Source of the DNA: a virus
Direction: 5' to 3' (one strand)
IMG/VR virus record: IMGVR_UViG_3300012037_000009
Coordinates: 1-37,288 of that record
Length of the DNA stretch: 37,288 nucleotides
The position numbers and the translations under genes are program-made. Below are positions 1-8,195 of this stretch, one piece after another. Position 1 is the stretch's first letter, and each line of letters opens with the position of its first letter. Below the pieces are notes generated by a model. It saw nothing but the letters and a program-made list of their open reading frames with translations, ran no database searches and was not told the origin of the DNA.

Positions 1-40
1 GAGATTCGTAACCAGGTAATAAGTCTCTTAAATTTGGCAT
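1..40 (-). CDS. Start of a third adhesin-like gene (cut by window edge)
   Basis: Only the first 13 codons are inside the window. They read MPNLRDLLPGYES, which resembles the N-termini of the two Cys/Gly-rich proteins upstream (MAGLRDLLEIITGG and MPSLRTLMSDLSAAE). The start codon overlaps the stop codon of the preceding gene as TAATG, which suggests translational coupling. By this N-terminal similarity it is probably another member of the same adhesin-like family, but the body of the protein cannot be seen. Confidence 0.6.
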   Translation of the reverse strand, partial: MPNLRDLLPGYES

Positions 41-783
41 TATGTTTCTGCTCCATAGTATATATTAACAAGGCCGCCGGCACCTGGTCCGCCCCAACAC
101 ACTCCGCCACCGTGAACAACAGCACTGCCGCCGCCGCCACCTGGCCAATGTGCTTCACCGTTCATAGTAACGCCGCTGCCGGTCGTACACCACGTTGTCG
201 ATCCTCTCAGGCCTCCCGGAGTAAACGGAGCACTTGCTGCATAACTCCAGGCGCCGTCGTAACAAGATGTGTGACTTTTAACCGAACCTGTTGTTCCGCA
301 TATTCCGAAATTTCCAACAAACGATCCGCAATTACGATTGGGACAATTCATACAACCGTTGCCGACCGTGCACTGAGTAACACCAGGTGCGCCGCCTGAA
401 GCACAGATCTCGTTGCTGCTGTTGGATACTCTAACAATGTAGCTAGCAAAACCAGTCTGGCCACAGCATTGTGTGCAACATCCGGTTGAACCGGCTGCAC
501 AAATTCTAAATTGTTCTCCTGGAGTTGCTGTTACAAATTTCCTCGAATAAGATCCAGCGCCGCCTCCGACTCCTTGTTGGCAACAGCATCCTCCTGCGCC
601 CGCGCCTCCGCCGCCCCACATTTCTACGCCTAGCCATTTCACTCCAGTGGGCACTGTCCACAAACAACACTGTCCTCCGTTAAGTGCATTGACTTTACCA
701 GTATTAAAAACAGTTAGTGTATCGAAATTAATGGGGACGTCACCGCCGGTAATAATTTCTAAAAGATCTCTTAATCCTGCCAT
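40..783 (-). CDS. Cysteine- and glycine-rich tail adhesin-like protein
   Basis: This is a 247-residue protein with 19 cysteines, many as CC or CCC, and poly-Gly runs (WGGGGAGAGG near residue 57, PGGGGGS near 215), ending in a GAGGLVNIYY segment. A Gly-rich domain of this style ending in GAGG-(V/L)-V-x-(I/V) is typical of distal tail-fibre and adhesin proteins of T4-like phages, so a receptor-contacting role is inferred. It is clearly paralogous to the gene at 1449-2192: both have NGGxCCLWTVPxG followed by EMWG, and GxQFxIC further on. The ATG has a GGAG ribosome site six bases upstream (GGAGTAAACC-ATG). No membrane segment or signal peptide is visible. The number of paired cysteines is unusual for a phage virion protein. 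Confidence 0.7.
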   Translation of the reverse strand: MAGLRDLLEIITGGDVPINFDTLTVFNTGKVNALNGGQCCLWTVPTGVKWLGVEMWGGGGAGAGGCCCQQGVGGGAGSYSRKFVTATPGEQFRICAAGSTGCCTQCCGQTGFASYIVRVSNSSNEICASGGAPGVTQCTVGNGCMNCPNRNCGSFVGNFGICGTTGSVKSHTSCYDGAWSYAASAPFTPGGLRGSTTWCTTGSGVTMNGEAHWPGGGGGSAVVHGGGVCWGGPGAGGLVNIYYGAET

Positions 784-786
784 GGT

Positions 787-1437
787 TTACTCCGGTGATT
801 GTGGATAATTTACTTTCCACGCTTCTGTCTCGTTTTCTGTTCCGTACCCAAATGTAGTAGGTAAATCTCGTAGTGCTTGTCTATAAGCAATCCACGGTTG
901 TTTGACACTGTCAGGCATATCTGGTGATATCTTGCCGTCGCTTGCTGTTAATATATTATTTCTAAATGCTATTACATTATCCCAGGTTAGCGGAGCAGCA
1001 ATGAATTCTCCCAGGTCCCAAGTGTTTGTAGATACATCATAAGTTAAATTTTCTCTATGATATGTTTGGCTCAGAGTTGCTGTAGAATTAACAGTAAATA
1101 CTGTACCATCAGGCAATATTTCGTCTACAGTAGATACATCATTGTATGTTACACAATCTTCTTTTAGCATTGCTATAATTGTTGGATTATCATCTGCTGT
1201 AACTTCTACTTTAATTGTTCCAGATGGAGTTGGAACATCAGCGCCATCTTCATGTGTGGTCAATGGTGCAAACGCTAACTGTAATATGTTAGTAACACTG
1301 TCTACGAATACCCAAACTCTATCTGGTCCAGTATAAGTTCCTGTTGCTGACCTACTTTGAGTTGACGTACTAGCATATATACTGTCAGCAATATCGTATG
1401 TAAAGCTTGTTGTTTGTGTTGTGATTGGTGTTGGCAT
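787..1437 (-). CDS. Tail-fibre assembly chaperone-like protein
   Basis: This 216-residue protein has a beta-rich N-terminal half of unknown type. Its C-terminal end has the pattern W-x-x-YRQALRDLP (about residues 183-195), followed by an acidic linker and a Trp near the C-terminus (EAWKVNYPQSPE). This is the signature of the phage tail assembly chaperone family (Phage_tail_APC type), whose members often lie next to the adhesin they help fold or are attached to it. Here it sits between two Cys/Gly-rich adhesin-like genes with gaps of 3 and 11 bases, which fits such a job. An AAGGA ribosome site precedes the ATG. It may equally be a structural protein carrying this C-terminal motif. Confidence 0.6.
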   Translation of the reverse strand: MPTPITTQTTSFTYDIADSIYASTSTQSRSATGTYTGPDRVWVFVDSVTNILQLAFAPLTTHEDGADVPTPSGTIKVEVTADDNPTIIAMLKEDCVTYNDVSTVDEILPDGTVFTVNSTATLSQTYHRENLTYDVSTNTWDLGEFIAAPLTWDNVIAFRNNILTASDGKISPDMPDSVKQPWIAYRQALRDLPTTFGYGTENETEAWKVNYPQSPE

Positions 1438-1448
1438 ATTTTATTCCT

Positions 1449-2192
1449 TTATGAGTAACTAACTTTAACTAGGCCGCCTGCGCCGTGCTGTCCAGTACAG
1501 TAGCCGCCACTGCAGGCTGTTCCTGGTGTACCAGCGCCTCCCGGAAAACTAGGACAGCTAGACATTCTGCTGGCGCCACCTCGAGCAGGAGCGCTAGCAC
1601 ACCAGTCTGGAGTTTTTCTGTCGCTGCCCCATCCGCCTGCTACAAACATATAATTATGATTAGCGCAATACTGGCTTTGTATAGCTGTAGTTCCAGTTCC
1701 TGCTATCACAACGTCACCTAGTCCGCAACTAGAATATAATGCATGACAACAGATATAACCGGTGTTCATGCTGCCTCGTGTAGAATCACTACAGCCTCCA
1801 TTGCCGCCTGGGGCGCAGCCTATTGTAGATCCTGCTGATATTACATATGACGGAAATGCTTGAACCCCTGTTCCACAACAACAACCTTCACATCCTGAGC
1901 CAGCGCCGCAAATTGTAAATTGTTGGCCTGCGGTTGTATCTACAGTTATTGTTGCGTAAGATCCGTTAGTTGGCATTGTTCCGGCCCTTTCGCAACATCT
2001 TGCTCCTTGGCCGTCGGCACCAGCGCCCCACATTTCAAAAGTAGCCTTCTTTGTTCCAGCAGGCACAGTCCACAATAGACAACAGCCACCGTTTTGTGAG
2101 TTTGCAGCCGTGTTTTGAACATAAAATATTCTGTTAGGGACACTAACTTCCGCTGCGCTGAGATCTGACATAAGTGTGCGTAAACTTGGCAT
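1449..2192 (-). CDS. Cysteine- and glycine-rich tail adhesin-like protein (paralogue)
   Basis: This is a 247-residue protein with 19 cysteines, the same length and Cys count as the gene at 40-783. Shared blocks are an LR-x-LM/LL N-terminus, NGG-(x)-CCLLWTVPAG (near residues 34-47), EMWGAG, GSYATITV, GQQFTICGAGS followed by CEGCCC, DWC, and a final GAGGLVKVSYS. The middle parts between the Cys blocks differ strongly from the paralogue, as expected for receptor-binding loops under selection. A C-terminal beta-rich Gly-rich adhesin fold is inferred. It lies directly downstream of the small protein at 2194-2520, one base away, and has a CAGGA ribosome site. Confidence 0.7.
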   Translation of the reverse strand: MPSLRTLMSDLSAAEVSVPNRIFYVQNTAANSQNGGCCLLWTVPAGTKKATFEMWGAGADGQGARCCERAGTMPTNGSYATITVDTTAGQQFTICGAGSGCEGCCCGTGVQAFPSYVISAGSTIGCAPGGNGGCSDSTRGSMNTGYICCHALYSSCGLGDVVIAGTGTTAIQSQYCANHNYMFVAGGWGSDRKTPDWCASAPARGGASRMSSCPSFPGGAGTPGTACSGGYCTGQHGAGGLVKVSYS

Positions 2193-2193
2193 A

Positions 2194-2520
2194 TTAGCTT
2201 CCTGAAATTACCCATCCATAAGTTGCACCACTGTACACTAGTACAGGCGCTGCATTGCTGATGTCTATTGTTAAATTGCTTGCATCGCCTTGGATGTTCG
2301 CGCCGTTCCTAGCTACAGTAATTGCACTTGTTCCTGCATTACCGCCTACGTCAACTATCTGTACTGTGTCTCCTACAAGAGCACTAGTATTGATTGGTAG
2401 CGTAATAGTGATTCCGCCCGCAGTACATAGTACTCTGTCATTTACAACAGCTTGATAACTAACAGCAGTTGTAATGGTAGCAGTTGCATAGCTTAATGTT
2501 GTTGTGATGTATCTTCCCAT
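2194..2520 (-). CDS. Small beta-rich virion/tail-fibre protein
   Basis: This is a 108-residue protein made almost entirely of short Thr/Ile/Val-rich strands. The central part, with the pattern TAGGITITLP then VGDTVQIVDVGG then ITVARNGANIQG, resembles the repeating beta motif seen in phage tail-fibre and spike proteins ('gd.v.i.d..g.a....i.v...g..I.g'). The C-terminus (VYSGATYGWVISGS) is also typical of small fibre-tip or collar domains. Its exact role is unknown. It is preceded by a late-promoter-like CATAAATA and an AAGGA site, and is followed after one base by the Cys-rich adhesin gene, so it may be co-expressed with the adhesin array. Confidence 0.6.
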   Translation of the reverse strand: MGRYITTTLSYATATITTAVSYQAVVNDRVLCTAGGITITLPINTSALVGDTVQIVDVGGNAGTSAITVARNGANIQGDASNLTIDISNAAPVLVYSGATYGWVISGS

Positions 2521-2544
2521 AACAGTCTGTTCCTTTGTTACTAG

Positions 2545-2552
2545 TATTTATG
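2545..2552 (-). promoter_or_regulatory. Putative T4-type late promoter (CATAAATA)
   Basis: On the minus strand this reads CATAAATACTAG, seven of eight matches to the T4 late -10 element TATAAATA. It lies at the very end of the upstream gene, 24 bases before the ATG at 2520, and would drive the adhesin array. Confidence 0.45.
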
Positions 2553-2865
2553 CTGTTGTCTCAATTCCGAACGCTACAACACTTATGTTTGCTTGCGATG
2601 AACGAACAACTATTTTCTGATCTGCACCTAGTACTATACCTGTGCGCTCTAATATATTTTTTGGCAATAATTCAGTTTCAAACTCAATATATTCACCAAG
2701 TGTGGGTGTGTCAAGATCTGCTATAGCAAGATTTATCACTGTGGGCTGAGTGCCCCTGTTTACAATATTTACACTTGCCACGGTATATGTTGCCGCGGGC
2801 GTACTGTAAACTGTTGTATTTGTGCCTGCTGCAAGATCTGATCCTGCTAGTCTACCTGTGGCCAT
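2548..2865 (-). CDS. Small beta-sandwich-like virion protein
   Basis: This 105-residue protein is predicted to be all beta, with a pattern shared by the 109-residue protein at 13316-13645 and the 123-residue protein at 20161-20532. The shared pattern is an N-terminal strand, a 'V-x-I-x-N-x-x-x-x-x-x-x-x-x-L/V' core, a central LLPKN/VPPNS/LPPGE turn, a 'G/E-x-x-(K/L)-I' strand and a C-terminal strand (VVAFGIETTA here, VISYVDIV and TVSYLEV in the others). All three lie beside large fibre genes, which suggests a fibre-associated or decorating virion protein. The ATG follows a GGAGAAC ribosome site. The function is not established. Confidence 0.6.
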   Translation of the reverse strand: MATGRLAGSDLAAGTNTTVYSTPAATYTVASVNIVNRGTQPTVINLAIADLDTPTLGEYIEFETELLPKNILERTGIVLGADQKIVVRSSQANISVVAFGIETTA

Positions 2866-2880
2866 TTTATATGTTCTCCA

Positions 2881-5800
2881 TTATTGTTGTAAAAAGTAAT
2901 TTAATGCTACTGGTGAACCACTAATTCCACCTGTATAATTCACTTTCTGTAATATATTTATCTGATCGCCTGTTGTTGTTGTTATTTCCTGTCCGCTAAT
3001 TAATATTGAACCAGCTGTAATACTGTTAACATTAAGTTCGCCAGCACCACCGCCTATTTGACTAGCAATATAAGTTTTAATAGCCTTTTGTGTTGGAACA
3101 ATATTGTCACTGTTAGCAGTAAATGTTCCGTCTACACTAAATTCAGTAATAGTTGCTCCTGTACCACCTAATTCAACTGCACCTAGTGACAGTTCGTTTA
3201 GACCACTAATATTAAATGCATCAGCATTTAGTGTAGCAACACCAGTAGATTGTTCAACGTTAAACAATCCACCAACTCTAAAGTTACCGTCTTGGTCGGT
3301 GGTTGTGTAGAATATACGGCCGCCTCCGCCGACTACTGTTTCTTTTGTTGCATCTACTGGATTAACAGGAATTCCTGGATAATTAGTATCAGCAAAGTTA
3401 CCTGTGCCAATATCCAAGAAATCATGTCCTGTTAGACGTACTTGTGAATATCTAATGCGCAATTCAATAGTGCTATTATGCTCAACTGCATCTGTAATAC
3501 TAATTTCTGGACTTATTTGTAATTGCGCCGAATATGGTCCAGCGCCTACTACGTCTCGTGTATTTACTAATTTAAAGTATTGTCCAGGAATTTCATCAAA
3601 TTCAATATTTGATCCTACTTTTGGTATGCTACTTAAATTACTTACCCTAACTAATGTTCCGGGCTGATACAAATCAGCAAAACCGTCTCCAGTTAGTTCT
3701 GCACTAGCTGTAACAAATCCTGTTCCTCGAGTAGTCCAAGTCGGCTGTGCCAATACACCGTCGCCTATTCTAACCTCATGCGGAACATCAACAGTATTAT
3801 TAGGATCTACTAACGTCATTGTAGGGGCACTATTATATCCAGTGCCCGGATCGTATATTGTAATTAATAGAATTTGTCCATCAGTAACCTGCGCTCTTCC
3901 TTTAGCAGTGTCAGCATACAATCCTGATACAGGAGCAGTAAATATTACTCTAGGCTCAATACTATAATTTGTAGTGTCGTTTAGTGTAGCTTCAATTGCT
4001 GTTCCGGGAACAATGTGATCCCATCCTGCACTATCATCGCTAAACTTTTTAACTGTCGCAATTTTAGTGCCATTATTGTAAGTGTCAATATATGCATACT
4101 GACCTGCGCCGCGACCAGTAACTATATAGATAGCCATTCCTACATATTGGCTACTTAATCGCTGATCTGTATTTGACAGAGTAATTTGTGTAGTTGTGCC
4201 GCCTTGAGCAACATTTTCAGAACTGATATATCCTGTGCCGCCTTTGTTATCTGCAGGGTTAGTTAATCTAACTTCGTATACGCCGCCGTTAACTACATTA
4301 GTTGAAGCAATAGCTGCGCCGAACCCTTCACCGGTAACTGTCCACTGTGTAGCGTCGCCAATAGTAGCAATATCAAATGTTAAATCGGCTGCGCCGCCGC
4401 TGCCTAGTAAACTATCTGCAATTGTAATAGTATCAGCTACTAGATGTCCACTGCCGCCCTTGTTAATAATCACAGTTGTAGATCCAGATTCGTCAACAAT
4501 GATATCAAATTCTTGTCCGATGCCGCTGCCTGTTGAAGAGCCAACTATGCCGTAATATGTTCCCTGTGTTCTGTTACTATCAGTCGCACTTTGATTTTCA
4601 ATAGTAAGTAGCGCATCAGTTGCCGCAGTGTAGTTTACTCCAGCATTAGTATATTCAAACGTTAAAATTTCATTACCGTCTGTAAACACTCGATTAACAA
4701 TTGCATCAAAGAATTGGTTGTTCACTGTTCCTGTAATCGGTATTTCTGTTACGTCAACTCCTTCTGCAACTGTACCAAACGTACCATATGATGAGTTACC
4801 ATTAGTAGCACGTATCTTGCCGCCGTTCTCTGATAGATAACCAATATGTCCATAGTATGAGAATACACTTACAAGTTCAGCTCTGCCTAAGTTAGTTACC
4901 CAAAATCCAATTCCGTCACTAACTAGCTGTGTAAAATCGTTTGCAACAATTGAGTCATTGCCGCCGTCGTGCAGGTCGCCATCAACCTTACATCCAACAC
5001 AGCCTGTGCCAAATGTAGTTACATTTTGTACATATGGAGATTTATTAATAATCCATGCTGCAATGTGTGCTGGTCCCCAGCCTGGGTCAAGACTTACAAA
5101 TGCGCCAGCACTTGGACGCTTTGTTCCGTATATATTATCAATTCCTAGTGTTCCTGTTAATCCTGCAACAGTACAGTTTCTCAATCCTGTGCCGTTGCGC
5201 ACATAGAACATATCTTCTTGTAAAGAACCTCCTACTGCATTTACATAATAACGGCCTGCTAGTAGTGATTTATAATTACCAGTGTAAATTAAGTCATGCT
5301 TGATTGCATCAATATAAGCATTAACATCTCTAGAAGATGCTGCTTCATTGTAATTATATGCAGGGTAAGTGTCGGCAATATAAGCTGCAACTTCTGCTAC
5401 TAAGAATGCTCTGTTTGCTTCAATTGCCTCAACTGCATATGTATAGTCAGTTGTAGTATTAGGAGTGTTTGTTCCGTATGTTACAGGAACTGTTGAGTCT
5501 CCGCTTGCTCCGTTAACACCCCAGTCGATGTAATCGTATATTTGTTGTACTAGTTCAGTCGCAAATGTTCCTGCGCCTACACTGCCTGCCGGAGCAGTTG
5601 TAACTTGACTTAGAGCATTTCCTGTTGTTTTAGTAACACTACCATTAGTAACAATGTTGCTCATAATAGTTTGCAATCTTGATAGTGCATCTAAACTATA
5701 CGGAGTATCTGCACTGTCAACTATTACACCAGCTGGTGTAATACGTGTTGAACGTAATTCGTCGCCTACTACTGCGGTGTTTTCAGGAACAACGATTGGC

Positions 5801-8160
5801 AATACTTCTGCAAACTCACCTGTTTTAACAAAGATAGTGCTTTGTGGCTTTCTTTCTACTGGAATACTTGTGGTATTGCCTGCTGTAATTGCCGCAGTAA
5901 TTATATCTGTTAATGTTTCTAACGTCGATTGGGCATCTGCTTCTTCTACAAATACAACATTGGTATATTGATTTAAGCTTCCGCGGACTGTTGCAGGCGC
6001 AAGATTAGATAATATTGCGTCTGCAAGTATTTTAATATAATTTAATCCGTCTGCTGTTTCGGTTTGATTACCAGCTGTATATGTATCGCCTGCTAAATTA
6101 AAGTAGGTTAGTGTCTGTAAGCGAGAACGCTCGTTGCCGCCATGTGATAAATCCCACACAATTGCATCTACAACAGCACCTGCATCTTCTCTAAATGCAG
6201 TTTTATCATATACTCCTACAAGTGCAGGATATGTTGCATCAATGTACTCAACAACTTCGTCTTGTATGAAACTTCTATTTCTTTCTAAAAGATTCTTAGC
6301 ATTATAACGTATTGCGCCGGCCAGCACCTGTTCTGCTGCGTAACGTATAGTTTTAAATGGACGATCTAGTGTCACACCATAACTAGGTGCAGGATTATCA
6401 ACGCCGGTTGCGCCTTCAACATAAAATACATTATTAATAGCACCGAAACTAGTCCATTCTGGAGCATTACCGGCATTGTTAACTTTAAGAACTTGTCCAG
6501 GTTGACCAATTGGTAATCTAGTTGGTCCAGCGCCACCGTAGTAAACAATGTCTCCTTCGGTTGTCAAGTTACCTGATTCTGCACCAGCAACTAACAAGTT
6601 CCATTCGCTACCGTCTACGTCTTGATCTGGTCTATTTTGATCTATAGTTTCATCCGAAGTATGTGCAAGTATACAAATATACGAGTTTACGCCGTATTGT
6701 ACAGAGTCGCCAGCATCGTAAAATGTAGCATCTGTCCATGTGCCTTTCCATTCAATGCCTTCGTTAAGTAACTGCCAGTAAGTTATATTAGGTGGGCGGA
6801 ATCCTTCATGCTTCTCAATACACAAATATGTATAGCCGCCCAAACGAATTACATCACCTTCAATATATTCTCTATTTGAACTGTCATCTTCGTAGTCGCC
6901 TAGAAATCTAAATCCTGTAGTAAATAAATCCCAACTGTCCGGATTATCGCTTGGTTTTAGAGCAGTATTATTTGTTATAGATACATAACTATAGCCGCCA
7001 TATGTTACAAAGTCGCCTGGTTGATATAAGGTGCTTGCATTCCAACTATCTTCAAATTCCAATCCTTCGACAAACTGTGCCCAGTTAGATTCATCTGCTG
7101 CAAGGCTTGTTGTACTTGTATGATAAGTTGTACAAATCCAAACGCCGCCACCATACTTAACAACATCATTAATTTTATATCTAGTTTCTACTGCCCAGTC
7201 AGATTTATATTCAATACCTTTGTGTAAGTAATCCCATTTACTTTGATCTGCTTCTAAACCTAGTGTTGCTGTTACTGCACTTGTATGTCCTACATTGGCA
7301 ATATATAGTGTGCCGCCGAATCGTACAATGTCATTTTTTCTATACCTAGTGTTTGTTGTCCAAACGTCTGTCCAATAAAACCCTTCTGAGAAAATATTCC
7401 ATTTAACATTTGTAGTTGCAATTAAAATTATTGGATCAACTGCGCCGCCGCCGCCGAGGTCTGCGTCAGCAATAGTAAATGTATCACCATTCGAGTATCC
7501 AGTACCTGCGCTAGCAATTGTTGCAGTTATTTCGCCAGTGGCGTCAACTACAACATTTACAGTTAATCCTGTGCCAGTACCGCCCACTGTTGCAACACTG
7601 CTGTATGTACCCTGTGTACGATTGCTGTCTACTACAGTTTGTGTTGTATCAAGGCTTAATGCCGCTCCAGTTATTTCTAATTCTAATCCGTCTGCTAAAG
7701 TTGTAGCGCTAACATGTTCTTGTGTACAAATGTAAACTGTGCCGTTATATTTTGCAATATCATTAATTTTGTAACGTGTATTAATCAACCAGTCGGCTTT
7801 ATAATCGAACCCTTCTGCAAATAAATCCCATTTAGATTGGTCGTTTTCAAGTCCAAGTAAGTTATCAGGTGTACTAGTGTGTGCTTCGTTTGCAATATAT
7901 AAATAGCCGCCATACTTTACAATATCGTTTACTTTATAATAAGTCTCAGCAGTCCAGTCGCTTTTCCATTCAACACCGTCAGAAATCTTATTCCAATAAA
8001 CATCTTGTGTATCTGTAAAAAAAGTCGGAGCAGCATGGCCTGAGATACAAACATATGTGTTTCCGCCATTGCGAACAATATCGTCTTTGTAGTAGACTGT
8101 AGAAGACGACCAATCGCCTTTCCATATAAATCTAATTCTACCTAATTTAAACTCTGCCAT
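2881..8160 (-). CDS. Giant tail-fibre protein with eight W/Y repeats and beta-helix
   Basis: This is a 1759-residue protein. Residues 1 to about 530 hold eight repeats of about 50-60 residues, each built as W-x-x-x-T-x-Y-x-x-x-D-(I/V)-V-x-(Y/F)-G-G-x-x-Y-x-C-x-x-x-H. These resemble the Trp/Tyr-rich carbohydrate-binding modules of chitinase type. From about residue 575 (FYVEGATGVDNP, then PFKTIRYA) a parallel beta-helix is likely. It is interrupted by two copies of a helical segment, about residues 620-685 and 900-970 (ERNRSFIQDEVVEYI-type and EANRAFLVAEVAAYI-type). The C-terminal part carries RLTGHDFLDIGTGN and TDQDGNFRVGGLF (near residue 1620), both shared with the next protein upstream. It should be a structural tail or side fibre that binds surface glycans. 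A GGAG ribosome site precedes the ATG. Confidence 0.8.
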   Translation of the reverse strand: MAEFKLGRIRFIWKGDWSSSTVYYKDDIVRNGGNTYVCISGHAAPTFFTDTQDVYWNKISDGVEWKSDWTAETYYKVNDIVKYGGYLYIANEAHTSTPDNLLGLENDQSKWDLFAEGFDYKADWLINTRYKINDIAKYNGTVYICTQEHVSATTLADGLELEITGAALSLDTTQTVVDSNRTQGTYSSVATVGGTGTGLTVNVVVDATGEITATIASAGTGYSNGDTFTIADADLGGGGAVDPIILIATTNVKWNIFSEGFYWTDVWTTNTRYRKNDIVRFGGTLYIANVGHTSAVTATLGLEADQSKWDYLHKGIEYKSDWAVETRYKINDVVKYGGGVWICTTYHTSTTSLAADESNWAQFVEGLEFEDSWNASTLYQPGDFVTYGGYSYVSITNNTALKPSDNPDSWDLFTTGFRFLGDYEDDSSNREYIEGDVIRLGGYTYLCIEKHEGFRPPNITYWQLLNEGIEWKGTWTDATFYDAGDSVQYGVNSYICILAHTSDETIDQNRPDQDVDGSEWNLLVAGAESGNLTTEGDIVYYGGAGPTRLPIGQPGQVLKVNNAGNAPEWTSFGAINNVFYVEGATGVDNPAPSYGVTLDRPFKTIRYAAEQVLAGAIRYNAKNLLERNRSFIQDEVVEYIDATYPALVGVYDKTAFREDAGAVVDAIVWDLSHGGNERSRLQTLTYFNLAGDTYTAGNQTETADGLNYIKILADAILSNLAPATVRGSLNQYTNVVFVEEADAQSTLETLTDIITAAITAGNTTSIPVERKPQSTIFVKTGEFAEVLPIVVPENTAVVGDELRSTRITPAGVIVDSADTPYSLDALSRLQTIMSNIVTNGSVTKTTGNALSQVTTAPAGSVGAGTFATELVQQIYDYIDWGVNGASGDSTVPVTYGTNTPNTTTDYTYAVEAIEANRAFLVAEVAAYIADTYPAYNYNEAASSRDVNAYIDAIKHDLIYTGNYKSLLAGRYYVNAVGGSLQEDMFYVRNGTGLRNCTVAGLTGTLGIDNIYGTKRPSAGAFVSLDPGWGPAHIAAWIINKSPYVQNVTTFGTGCVGCKVDGDLHDGGNDSIVANDFTQLVSDGIGFWVTNLGRAELVSVFSYYGHIGYLSENGGKIRATNGNSSYGTFGTVAEGVDVTEIPITGTVNNQFFDAIVNRVFTDGNEILTFEYTNAGVNYTAATDALLTIENQSATDSNRTQGTYYGIVGSSTGSGIGQEFDIIVDESGSTTVIINKGGSGHLVADTITIADSLLGSGGAADLTFDIATIGDATQWTVTGEGFGAAIASTNVVNGGVYEVRLTNPADNKGGTGYISSENVAQGGTTTQITLSNTDQRLSSQYVGMAIYIVTGRGAGQYAYIDTYNNGTKIATVKKFSDDSAGWDHIVPGTAIEATLNDTTNYSIEPRVIFTAPVSGLYADTAKGRAQVTDGQILLITIYDPGTGYNSAPTMTLVDPNNTVDVPHEVRIGDGVLAQPTWTTRGTGFVTASAELTGDGFADLYQPGTLVRVSNLSSIPKVGSNIEFDEIPGQYFKLVNTRDVVGAGPYSAQLQISPEISITDAVEHNSTIELRIRYSQVRLTGHDFLDIGTGNFADTNYPGIPVNPVDATKETVVGGGGRIFYTTTDQDGNFRVGGLFNVEQSTGVATLNADAFNISGLNELSLGAVELGGTGATITEFSVDGTFTANSDNIVPTQKAIKTYIASQIGGGAGELNVNSITAGSILISGQEITTTTGDQINILQKVNYTGGISGSPVALNYFLQQ

Positions 8161-8184
8161 TTAAAAACTCCGCGTTATGTAATA

Positions 8185-8192
8185 TATTTATC
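8185..8192 (-). promoter_or_regulatory. Putative T4-type late promoter (GATAAATA)
   Basis: GATAAATA is read on the minus strand in the short gap between two giant fibre genes, about 25 bases before the ATG at 8160. It matches the T4 late element at seven of eight positions. Confidence 0.5.
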
Positions 8193-8195
8193 ATA

